Below, one piece after another: positions 1 to 6,266 of a stretch of DNA of 6,391 nt (positions are counted from its first letter, which is position 1; each line of letters begins with the position of its first letter). Origin of the DNA: Burkholderiales bacterium UBA2647. Its GTDB lineage: Bacteria > Pseudomonadota > Gammaproteobacteria > Burkholderiales > Burkholderiaceae_E. Position numbers and translations under genes: made by a program. The stretch is from NCBI GenBank assembly GCA_002359635.1, contig DENJ01000088.1, positions 9,754 through 16,144 of the forward strand, written 5' to 3'. The notes beneath the pieces are model-generated. The model was not told where the DNA came from, searched no databases, and saw only the letters and a program-made list of their open reading frames with translations.

Positions 1-30
1 ACTTCATCGGCTTTGAGCACTTCATCGGCT
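1..30. repeat. 18-bp period direct repeat at the window edge, inside the acetyltransferase gene
   Basis: The 12-mer acttcatcggct occurs at 1-12 and again at 19-30, giving an 18-bp period. On the minus strand this encodes ADEV-LK-ADE(V), a 6-residue period within the acetyltransferase. Only two copies are visible; whether the array continues to the left cannot be seen. Confidence 0.55.
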
Positions 31-446
31 CTGGGAGCATCCGCGAAGGGTCTGAGTCGCTGGGGGGCAGCAGCCCTTAAATGGGTTGCTAAATAAGCGC
101 GGGTGAGCTTGGCAAATCGATTAGCTTTGGCTAGACCATGACGCGCTTTGGGATGGATCATCACATCGCCAATCTGTAGCGCGGCAAACCGCGTTGAACC
201 GCAAACAAGCTCGCGCGGAAAGCCAGCGTAGTGTCCGATCAACCCTGCCTCATGCCACATGCCGATCGCCAGACCGTCATAGGTTTTATTGCTGAGATAC
301 TTCCATGCATACCACTGCGAATCGGTTTTGCTCGAAAAACATGCTTCAAAAAGCTCAGCGACCGCCGCTTCATCGGCTAAGCCCAGTGGCCGCATAAACT
401 GCGGATCGGCGATAATCGTGGCATGCGAAGCATTCTTTTCATTCAT
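1..446 (-). CDS. GNAT-family N-acetyltransferase, partial (C-terminus beyond the left edge)
   Basis: An open frame of 148 codons runs from an ATG at 446-444 to the left edge with no stop, so this is an N-terminal fragment. It begins MNEKNASHAT. Residues about 18-35 (MRPLGLADEAAVAELFEA) look like the first strand and helix of a GNAT fold. Residues 48-54 (WKYLSNK), 69-77 (LIGHYAGFP) and 92-102 (IGDVMIHPKAR) match the pattern of GNAT proteins often found in surface-polysaccharide clusters, the last being the acetyl-CoA-binding region (V-x-P-x-x-R type). Such enzymes transfer an acetyl group from acetyl-CoA to an amine, here perhaps an amino sugar; the substrate cannot be read from the sequence. 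The start at 446 has an imperfect SD (GGGGAA, 453-458) at 6 nt and overlaps the divergent glycosyltransferase; an alternative ATG at 395-393 (residue 18) would avoid the overlap but has no visible SD. The last visible residues are Ala-rich and carry a short repeat (ADEVLK). Confidence 0.72.
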   Translation of the reverse strand, partial: MNEKNASHATIIADPQFMRPLGLADEAAVAELFEACFSSKTDSQWYAWKYLSNKTYDGLAIGMWHEAGLIGHYAGFPRELVCGSTRFAALQIGDVMIHPKARHGLAKANRFAKLTRAYLATHLRAAAPQRLRPFADAPRADEVLKADE

Positions 447-1661
447 CAAAATTTCCCCGGCCAGTTCAAGCACCTTGCACCAGCGCTTGCTGCTCGCGGC
501 CATCATGTCAAGGCGCTTGCAATCACCGGACAAGCCGTTTCGGGCGTTGACCTAAAGCTTTACAAACCGCAGCGCGGTACTTCCTCGCAAATCCACCCTT
601 GGGTGGCTGAATTCGAAACCAAAGTGATTCGCGGTGAAGCCTGCGGGCAGGCCATGCTTGCGCTTCGGACAACCGGCTTCAATCCTGATCTTATCGTAGC
701 GCATCCGGGTTGGGGAGAATCGCTCTTTGCCAAAGACGTGTGGCCCAAGGCCAAGCTCTTATCGTTTTTAGAGTTTTACTATGCCTCTCAGGGCACCGAT
801 ATGGGGTTTGACCCCGAGTTTGCCCGCAGCGGCTTTGCAGAAGATGCCCGGCTGCGACTTAAAAACGCCAACAATTTGCTGGCGCTTGAGGCAAGCGACT
901 GGGGACTGTCGCCCACAGCGTGGCAACGCAGCAGCTTGCCGAGCTTTTTCCGCGACCAGGTCAGTGTGATTTTCGACGGGATCGATACGGAGCGGGTCCG
1001 CCCCCAAAACGATGTCAAACTAACGCTAGGAAAAAGTGATGCGCCAGCCGACCAGCAAAGCGTGCTCAGCTTCGGTGATGAGATCATCACCTTTGTAAAT
1101 CGCAATTTAGAACCTTATCGCGGCTATCACATCTTTATGCGCGCCTTGCCCGCAGTATTGCGCGCCCGCCCCCTTGCTCGGACCTTGATTGTGGGCGGTG
1201 ACGGTGTCAGTTACGGGGCAAAGCCGCCCGATGGAAGCAGCTGGAAGCAAAGATTTTTGGACGAAGTCCAAGGCGAGCTCGATATGCGCCGGGTGCATTT
1301 CCTGGGCAACATACCTTACCCATCGTTTTTGCGTTTGCTGCAGATCTCGGCCTGCCATGTCTATCTCACCTACCCCTTTGTGCTTTCCTGGAGTTGCATC
1401 GAGGCCATGGCAGCCGGTTGTTTGCTAATAGGTAGCCGCACGCCGCCTGTGATGGAGGCGATCCGGCACGAAGACAATGGCCTGCTGGTTGACTTTTTCG
1501 ATGTGCAAGCGCTATCGGACTGCATGATCGATGCCTTGCGCGATCCGGCTGCATATGCCGGCTTGCGACTCAATGCCCGACGTGATGCGCTAAGCCGCTA
1601 TGACCTCAAAACGGTTTGCCTGCCAGCGCAAATCGACCTGGTTGAACGATTGCTGGCCTAG
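423..1661 (+). CDS. Glycosyltransferase family 4 (GT4), PF12000-type N-terminal domain
   Basis: A 412-residue protein, a normal length for GT4. The N-terminus (MRSILFIHQNFPGQFKHLAP) is the characteristic opening of the Glyco_trans_4_3 group. The N-terminal Rossmann domain covers roughly residues 1-195 and includes HPGWGES (94-100), LEFYY (116-120) and the end of domain at FDGIDTERV (184-192). The C-terminal GT-B domain (about 215-405) has NRNLEPYRGY (226-235), LIVGGDGVSYG (255-265), VHFLGNIPY (291-299), the nucleotide-sugar site region PFVLSWSCIEAMAAG (318-332) and NGLLVDFFD (352-360). It should transfer a sugar from a nucleotide-activated donor to a growing glycan in the cytoplasm; donor and acceptor are unknown. 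Glu327 is present, but the first Glu of the usual EX7E pair is Phe319; as I recall, PFVLSWS is normal in this subgroup. No good SD precedes the ATG. It diverges from the acetyltransferase and converges on the secretion operon. Confidence 0.93.
   Translation: MRSILFIHQNFPGQFKHLAPALAARGHHVKALAITGQAVSGVDLKLYKPQRGTSSQIHPWVAEFETKVIRGEACGQAMLALRTTGFNPDLIVAHPGWGESLFAKDVWPKAKLLSFLEFYYASQGTDMGFDPEFARSGFAEDARLRLKNANNLLALEASDWGLSPTAWQRSSLPSFFRDQVSVIFDGIDTERVRPQNDVKLTLGKSDAPADQQSVLSFGDEIITFVNRNLEPYRGYHIFMRALPAVLRARPLARTLIVGGDGVSYGAKPPDGSSWKQRFLDEVQGELDMRRVHFLGNIPYPSFLRLLQISACHVYLTYPFVLSWSCIEAMAAGCLLIGSRTPPVMEAIRHEDNGLLVDFFDVQALSDCMIDALRDPAAYAGLRLNARRDALSRYDLKTVCLPAQIDLVERLLA
453..458 (-). promoter_or_regulatory. 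Possible ribosome binding site for the acetyltransferase
   Basis: GGGGAA on the minus strand, 6 nt upstream of the ATG at 446-444. It is only a partial SD match, yet it favours the longer acetyltransferase start and thus the overlap with the glycosyltransferase. It lies inside the glycosyltransferase coding sequence. Confidence 0.35.
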
Positions 1662-1670
1662 CACTCGATA

Positions 1671-1705
1671 GGCGCTGCGCCAGTCGCCGAATCGTTCGCA
1701 GCGCC
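1671..1705. terminator. Stem-loop between convergent genes; possible bidirectional terminator or mRNA 3'-end structure
   Basis: GGCGCTGCG (1671-1679) and CGCAGCGCC (1697-1705) are perfect 9-bp reverse complements separated by 17 nt. The hairpin begins 9 nt after the glycosyltransferase stop and lies 34 nt beyond the TolC-like stop in the other direction, which is where a shared terminator would sit. There is no T-tract on either strand, so a classical Rho-independent terminator is not shown. A second, weaker pairing (GCAGCG 1698-1703 with CGCTGC 1721-1726) competes for the same bases. Confidence 0.4.
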
Positions 1706-1724
1706 AGTCGCCGCATCGTTCGCT
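1677..1724. repeat. 24-bp tandem repeat, two copies, in the convergent intergenic spacer
   Basis: Copy 1 (1677-1700) and copy 2 (1701-1724) are adjacent and differ at only two of 24 positions (unit positions 14, a/c, and 24, a/t). The unit length is a multiple of three. Read in the glycosyltransferase frame past its TAG stop, it encodes AAPVAESF then AAPVAASF, ending at TGA 1728-1730. It makes up most of the 78-bp gap between the two genes. Confidence 0.8.
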
Positions 1725-1739
1725 GCTTGAATTTCCGCG

Positions 1740-3104
1740 TTAGGGCGACTTCAAGGCCTGGTCAGCCGCGTCGAGACTGATTTCGTTCAAACCACCCAGT
1801 CCTGCCATCAACCGCCCCCAACTGACCAGCGCACGGGCGTTGGCTCTAGCCAGGTCGCGTTGTGCGGCAAGCGCCTGTAGTTGGGCCTGATTCTCATCCA
1901 TCCGGGTGAAGATGCCCGCCTTTTGGCCGCGTTGTGCCGATTCAAGCAGCACGCTCAGGGCTTGCAACTGACGCGCCTGGGCTTGCGCCTCGCTTCGCGC
2001 CGATTCAAAGTTTCGCCAATCTCGATCCAGTTGCACCGTGAGTCGTGACTGCGCCGCGTTGAGATCGCTTTGCGCCCTTCGCACATTGGCATCGGCCTGC
2101 CGAATCATTGAACCAACCGCACCGCCAGCGTAAATCGGTATCGAAATCTGAACACCGATCTGACTGCTGCGAAACTCAGTACCGATGGTATTGTCCATCG
2201 AACTTTTGGAATTGGAGCGGGCAGCAAATAGGTCAGCAACCGGCAAGTCGTCGGTGCGCGCTTTGCGCAGCTCTTCGCGGGCAATTTGCAATGCCGCGCG
2301 TTGGGCGCGGATCACTGGATTTTGCTCAAGGGCCGCTTCGAGCCAGCGCGCAAAGTCGGCGTGAGCAAGCGGCAGCCGTTGTGCGCTGATGTCAAGCAAA
2401 GTCAAGGGACTCGAGACTTCGCCTGTTACCTGGGCCAGCGCGACTTTGGCGTTTTCAAGCATAACCTCCGCTTCCGTGAGCTGGCTTCGTGCCTGGGCCT
2501 GCCGTGCTTGCATCAGCTCCACATCGGTTCTTGTACCGTCGCCGGCTTGAAACTGCCGCAGCACTTGGTCGCTCATCCGCTGCTGCACTGCGAGGCTTTG
2601 GCGGGCTGATGCTACCGCAACGTTGGCTGCTGCCCAATCGGCGTGAATCCCAATCAAGCGCTGCGCGAGATCTTGCCGGGCACCGAGCAGGGTCAGCTGG
2701 GCATACTCGGCTTGCGCTTTGCCCTGTGCAAGTGAAGCCCAGATCTTTGGTCGGTAAAGCGCCTGGCGAATCTGCAGGCTGGCATTGTAAGCGGGGTAGT
2801 TTGAAAAGCTTCGATCAATCGGACCAAGAGTCGTTTGACTTCGCGAGTCGGTGTTGTTGACCGAACGTTGTGCGCTCGCCGACACTTGGGGCATCAGCGC
2901 CGCTTTCGCTTGTTCTAAGGGCTCAAGACCAGCATCGCGTTGCGCAAGCGCGCTCTGATACTCTGCATCGCGCTCAAGTCCTTTTTGGAAATCATCGAGC
3001 AGGGTCTGGGCCTTGAGCGGAAATGCACAGAGCGCTGCAAAAAGTCCAAGCGCAATGGCTCGAGGCAAAACGCCAGGGATGCTGAGGCCAGCGTCCATGC
3101 TCAC
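1740..3104 (-). CDS. TolC-family outer-membrane channel of a type I secretion system (PrtF/AprF-like)
   Basis: A 454-residue protein. Residues 15-32 form a signal peptide: Arg15, a hydrophobic stretch 16-30, and likely signal peptidase I cleavage after LKA (30-32). The mature part shows the internal duplication of TolC proteins, alpha-helical barrel segments alternating with beta-strands. Repeat 1 includes LQIRQALYRPKIWA (110-123) and FQAGDGTRTDVELMQARQAQ (185-204). Repeat 2 includes IGVQISIPIYAGGAV (316-330) and GQKAGIFTRMDENQAQLQAL (393-412). It is expected to form a trimeric outer-membrane and periplasmic duct that docks with the membrane fusion protein. The start is GTG at 3104-3102, because AAGGAG (3113-3118) lies 8 nt upstream; the in-frame ATG at 3098-3096 would be 14 nt away. 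Only 2 bp separate it from the upstream gene's stop, so translation is probably coupled. The LC at residues 25-26 is not a lipobox. It lacks the long C-terminal tail of E. coli TolC (493 residues). Confidence 0.94.
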   Translation of the reverse strand: MSMDAGLSIPGVLPRAIALGLFAALCAFPLKAQTLLDDFQKGLERDAEYQSALAQRDAGLEPLEQAKAALMPQVSASAQRSVNNTDSRSQTTLGPIDRSFSNYPAYNASLQIRQALYRPKIWASLAQGKAQAEYAQLTLLGARQDLAQRLIGIHADWAAANVAVASARQSLAVQQRMSDQVLRQFQAGDGTRTDVELMQARQAQARSQLTEAEVMLENAKVALAQVTGEVSSPLTLLDISAQRLPLAHADFARWLEAALEQNPVIRAQRAALQIAREELRKARTDDLPVADLFAARSNSKSSMDNTIGTEFRSSQIGVQISIPIYAGGAVGSMIRQADANVRRAQSDLNAAQSRLTVQLDRDWRNFESARSEAQAQARQLQALSVLLESAQRGQKAGIFTRMDENQAQLQALAAQRDLARANARALVSWGRLMAGLGGLNEISLDAADQALKSP

Positions 3105-3106
3105 GC

Positions 3107-4504
3107 TCAGCGCTCCTTGAGTCCAAGGGACATGCGATCCTTGATGGGTTTGAAAACATAGTTCAAAAGACTGCGCTCGCCTGTCACAACAATCACGTCT
3201 ACAGGCATGCCAGCGTGCAATTCGACGTTTCCGAGCGCCTTCAGTGCGTCGGGAGGTACCTCAACACGCGCAAGATAGTACGGAATACCTTGCGGCGTGG
3301 TGAGCAAGTCCGCCGAAACCGACAGCAGTTTTCCATCCACCACCGGCGTCGTTCTGGGGTTGAGCGCCGTGAACATCAGTTTTGCCGGAATGCCAGCCTT
3401 GATCCGCTCAATCAGGTGTGGCTGGATTTGAGCCTCCACAATCATCCGCTCATCAGTGGGAATCACATCAAGAATGCGTGTGCCGGCGGCTAAAACTGCG
3501 CCGATCGTTGAAACATTCATCCCGACCACCGATCCGGCAACAGGCGACCGGATCTCGGTACGTCGCAAGTCGTCTTCCATCGCAATAATGCGTTCTGCCT
3601 GCGCCCGAGCTTCTTTGCTCACCTCAGACAGCTGCATTTCGACTTCCTTACGATACTCTTGCTCGCGCTGCGTGATTCTCAGCTTTGCCTCAGCCACCTG
3701 GTTGCCGATGCGCGCAATGCTGGACACGCCGTCGGCAAAGCTCGCCATCAGCGAAGCGAGTTGACGTTGCGATTCTTGATGGCGATTACGCGCATAAAAA
3801 CCATCCCGAACCAAAGGTTCTAGCGTTTGTATCTCTTGCGATAAGGTTTCGATTTGCGCCTGACGCTGTTTTTGAACTTCGACGAGACCTTTAACCTGCT
3901 CTTGCAGGCCAGCAATCGTTTCGCGGTAGGCTCCCAGTTCGCTGGCCAGCGATTTTCGGCGGGCTTCAAACAACTGCCGCTGCGAGGTCAGCGCAAGTGT
4001 TACCGGCGCTTCATTGGCGCGCCGCAAAAGGTCGGCAGGAAAGTTAATCGCTTGAGCATCGCTTTGCTCAGCAAGCAGCCGCGACTCACTTGCACGCGCA
4101 CTCAGGTAGAGCGAATCGGCAACCTCGCGTTGCGCACGCATTTGCGTGGGGTCCATCGTGAGCAGCAATTGGTTCGTGGCGACCAAATCCCCCTCTTTCA
4201 CATGGATCGCTTTGACAATTCCCGAGCTCACATTTTGAATGGTCTTGCGTTTGGAATCGACGATGAGTGTGCCGTGCGATGGGACACCTTCATCGAGCTT
4301 AGCCAAACTTGCCCAGGCTAGAAAACCACCCAGTCCAAGAAAGATAACCGCCAGACCAATCCGCAGCGGGGTGCGAAAGTCACGAGGGGCGCCTTCGCCT
4401 TTCTTTTGAGGTCCCCCACCTGCGACGGCTCCTGAAGGCAGTGCAGCTGTCTTCACTTCCTTTGCGCTCGTCTCGATCGTGAGAGTTTGCTCAGGCCTTG
4501 CCAT
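3107..4504 (-). CDS. HlyD-family membrane fusion (periplasmic adaptor) protein of a type I secretion system (PrtE-like)
   Basis: A 465-residue protein from ATG 4504-4502. It joins the inner-membrane ABC exporter to the outer-membrane channel. Residues 1-45 are a cytoplasmic, Gly/Pro/Lys-containing tail. One transmembrane helix lies at about 46-67 (PLRIGLAVIFLGLGGFLAWA). Next come the first half of a lipoyl-like domain (GIVKAIHVKEGDLV, 95-108), a long Glu/Gln/Arg-rich coiled-coil hairpin (about 120-315), the second lipoyl half (TEIRSPVAGSVVG, 316-328), a beta-barrel region, and the C-terminal family signature GMPVDVIVVTGERSLLNYVF (432-451). The start is fixed by a strong SD, AGGAGG (4510-4515), 5 nt upstream; an in-frame start further up (4609) would add 35 basic residues overlapping the previous gene and is unlikely. 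Its first 14 bp overlap the end of the ABC gene in another frame. Confidence 0.95.
   Translation of the reverse strand: MARPEQTLTIETSAKEVKTAALPSGAVAGGGPQKKGEGAPRDFRTPLRIGLAVIFLGLGGFLAWASLAKLDEGVPSHGTLIVDSKRKTIQNVSSGIVKAIHVKEGDLVATNQLLLTMDPTQMRAQREVADSLYLSARASESRLLAEQSDAQAINFPADLLRRANEAPVTLALTSQRQLFEARRKSLASELGAYRETIAGLQEQVKGLVEVQKQRQAQIETLSQEIQTLEPLVRDGFYARNRHQESQRQLASLMASFADGVSSIARIGNQVAEAKLRITQREQEYRKEVEMQLSEVSKEARAQAERIIAMEDDLRRTEIRSPVAGSVVGMNVSTIGAVLAAGTRILDVIPTDERMIVEAQIQPHLIERIKAGIPAKLMFTALNPRTTPVVDGKLLSVSADLLTTPQGIPYYLARVEVPPDALKALGNVELHAGMPVDVIVVTGERSLLNYVFKPIKDRMSLGLKER
3113..3118 (-). promoter_or_regulatory. Ribosome binding site for the TolC-like gene (decides the GTG start)
   Basis: AAGGAG on the minus strand, within the last codons of the HlyD-like gene (Lys-Glu-Arg-stop). 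Spacing to GTG 3104 is 8 nt, which is optimal; spacing to the next in-frame ATG is 14 nt. Confidence 0.75.
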
Positions 4505-6266
4505 GGCTGCCTCCTGTCGCACTCCGCTGCTCCGCCTGCGCTTGCAGTTGCTGCTGCTGCTTTTGCGCAGCTTCCTGAAGGGCTTGTAGCACCTGCTGTC
4601 GCGGCCCATGCGCTTGCACCATGCCCTCGCGTATCACGAGCATCGAATCGGCAACACCCACGATGCTGGTCCTGTGGGTGATCAGGACCACCGTTTGCTG
4701 TGCAGACTTCGCCTGCATGACGGCTCGCACCAGGGCCTGCTCACCGGCATCGTCCAGATTCGAATTCGGTTCATCAAGCACAATCAACGCCGGATCACCA
4801 TAAAGGGCCCGGGCCAGCGCGATCCTTTGCCGTTGCCCGCCCGATAATGCCGATCCGGCCTCACCGATTGGCGTGTCGTAGCCCTTGGGAAAGCGCAAAA
4901 TCATGTCATGCATGCCGGCTTTGGTCGCAGCGGCAATCACAAGCTGGGCATCGATCGTTCCAAATCGCGAAATGTTTTCGGCAATGGTTCCATCAAATAA
5001 TTCGATGTCTTGGGGGAGATAGCCGATCCAAGGGCCTAACTCGTCCTTGTTCCAAAGGTAAATATCAGCGCCATCAAGCCGCACCTTGCCCGCCTGAGCT
5101 GCCCAGACGCCCACGATCAATCGCGCAAGCGTGCTCTTACCGGAGGCAGAGGGTCCAACAACGACAAGGATTTCACCGGGTTGCACCGCAAAACTTACTC
5201 CCTTGAGCACCGGATTGGGTGCACCGGGAGGCGAAGCCACAACGTTTTCTACCGTCAGTACACCCTTGGGCCTTGGCAATGACATACCGGCAAGGCGGGA
5301 CGGAAACTCCTCAAGGAGTCGATTCAAGCGTTCATACGAGGTCCTTGCCGCTGCAAAGCCTTTCCAGGAACCAATGGCCATATCAACCGGAGCGAGGGCG
5401 CGCCCTGCGAGGATCGATGCCGCAATCATGACACCCGGTGAGGCAAGATTTTCAAGCACGAGCAATGCTCCAATGCCTAGCACAGCCGATTGCATCGTCA
5501 GTCGCCAAAACTTGATCGTGGCGCTGATCAGTCCACCCCGATCAGACGCTTCTGATTGCTTCTCAAGCAGACGATCCTGCATCACTTTCCAACGTGCCCT
5601 GAGGGCAGGTAACATCCCCATGGCCTCAATGACTTCTGCGTTTCGCAAACTGCTGGTGGCAAAGCCCGAGCCCATCATCGCCGCTTGGTTTGCTTCTTCA
5701 AGGCCTGGCTTGGTCGCCCGTTCGTTGAGCCAGGCCAGCAAAAAGCTGACGACCGCGCCAATTAGCACGAAGGCGCCCAATACGGGGTGAAAGAGGTAAA
5801 CGACCAAAATGTAAATTGGCGTCCAGGGCATATCAAAAAATGCAAACAAACCGTTGCCTGTGACAAATTGCCGCACTTGCGTGAGATCATTCATGGCAGC
5901 ACCGGCGGCTCCCATCCGACCACGAAGATTGCGCTCAAAGGATGCTGTAAACACCCGTTGCGACAGCTGATCGTCGACCTGATTGCCAAGTCGAACGAGC
6001 ACTTGCGAACGGATTTGCTCAATCCAGGCCATCACCGCAAACGCGCCTAGGGTAATCAGCGAAAGCATGATCAGCGTGGTTTCGTTACGACTGTTGAGCA
6101 CCCGGTCATAGACCTGCATCATGTAAAGCGACGGTGCGAGGTAAAGAAGATTGATCGCGCCCGAAAAGCCGCCCACGGTCCAAAAGACATTTTTGTAGCG
6201 GCCTAAAACTTCGAGAATTTCGCTGCGAGTGCCCCGTTGGTGGGACTGGCGTGAGATTGCTTGCAT
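4491..6266 (-). CDS. Type I secretion system permease/ATPase, PrtD-type ABC exporter
   Basis: A 591-residue half-transporter that would act as a homodimer and power substrate export by ATP hydrolysis. An N-terminal membrane domain (about 25-300) has hydrophobic segments near 29-50, 64-82, 149-181 and 258-295, and the FDMPWTPIY stretch (144-152) typical of PrtD-type exporters. It has no N-terminal C39-like domain, unlike HlyB. The nucleotide-binding domain (about 336-570) is intact: Walker A GPSASGKST (371-379), Q-loop Gln419 in GYLPQD, signature LSGGQRQR (474-481), Walker B ALIVLDE with catalytic Glu499, D-loop NLDD (503-506) and switch His531. The C-terminus is Gln-rich (about 568-580). I prefer ATG 6266-6264, where GGAA lies about 4 nt upstream; in-frame GTG 6287 or TTG 6293 would add 7 or 9 residues without a better SD. 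It is first in the operon and overlaps the next gene by 14 bp. The substrate is unknown. Confidence 0.95.
   Translation of the reverse strand: MQAISRQSHQRGTRSEILEVLGRYKNVFWTVGGFSGAINLLYLAPSLYMMQVYDRVLNSRNETTLIMLSLITLGAFAVMAWIEQIRSQVLVRLGNQVDDQLSQRVFTASFERNLRGRMGAAGAAMNDLTQVRQFVTGNGLFAFFDMPWTPIYILVVYLFHPVLGAFVLIGAVVSFLLAWLNERATKPGLEEANQAAMMGSGFATSSLRNAEVIEAMGMLPALRARWKVMQDRLLEKQSEASDRGGLISATIKFWRLTMQSAVLGIGALLVLENLASPGVMIAASILAGRALAPVDMAIGSWKGFAAARTSYERLNRLLEEFPSRLAGMSLPRPKGVLTVENVVASPPGAPNPVLKGVSFAVQPGEILVVVGPSASGKSTLARLIVGVWAAQAGKVRLDGADIYLWNKDELGPWIGYLPQDIELFDGTIAENISRFGTIDAQLVIAAATKAGMHDMILRFPKGYDTPIGEAGSALSGGQRQRIALARALYGDPALIVLDEPNSNLDDAGEQALVRAVMQAKSAQQTVVLITHRTSIVGVADSMLVIREGMVQAHGPRQQVLQALQEAAQKQQQQLQAQAEQRSATGGSHGKA
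4510..4515 (-). promoter_or_regulatory. Ribosome binding site for the HlyD-like gene (decides the start)
   Basis: AGGAGG on the minus strand, 5 nt upstream of ATG 4504 and inside the final codons of the ABC gene. It supports the 465-residue form over the 500-residue form and indicates translational coupling. Confidence 0.85.

Noticed and set aside
289..555. Plus-strand open frame of 88 codons
   Set aside because: It is antisense to the acetyltransferase and overlaps the glycosyltransferase in another frame, with low-complexity Ser/Ala content; no support as a gene.
3015..3040. Lipobox in the TolC-like signal peptide
   Set aside because: The Cys at residue 26 is preceded by Leu rather than Gly/Ala/Ser at -1, and a good signal peptidase I site (LKA) follows.
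4505..4609. N-terminal extension of the HlyD-like protein (start at 4609)
   Set aside because: The extra 35 residues are out-of-frame reading of the ABC gene's end, and the strong SD AGGAGG points to ATG 4504.
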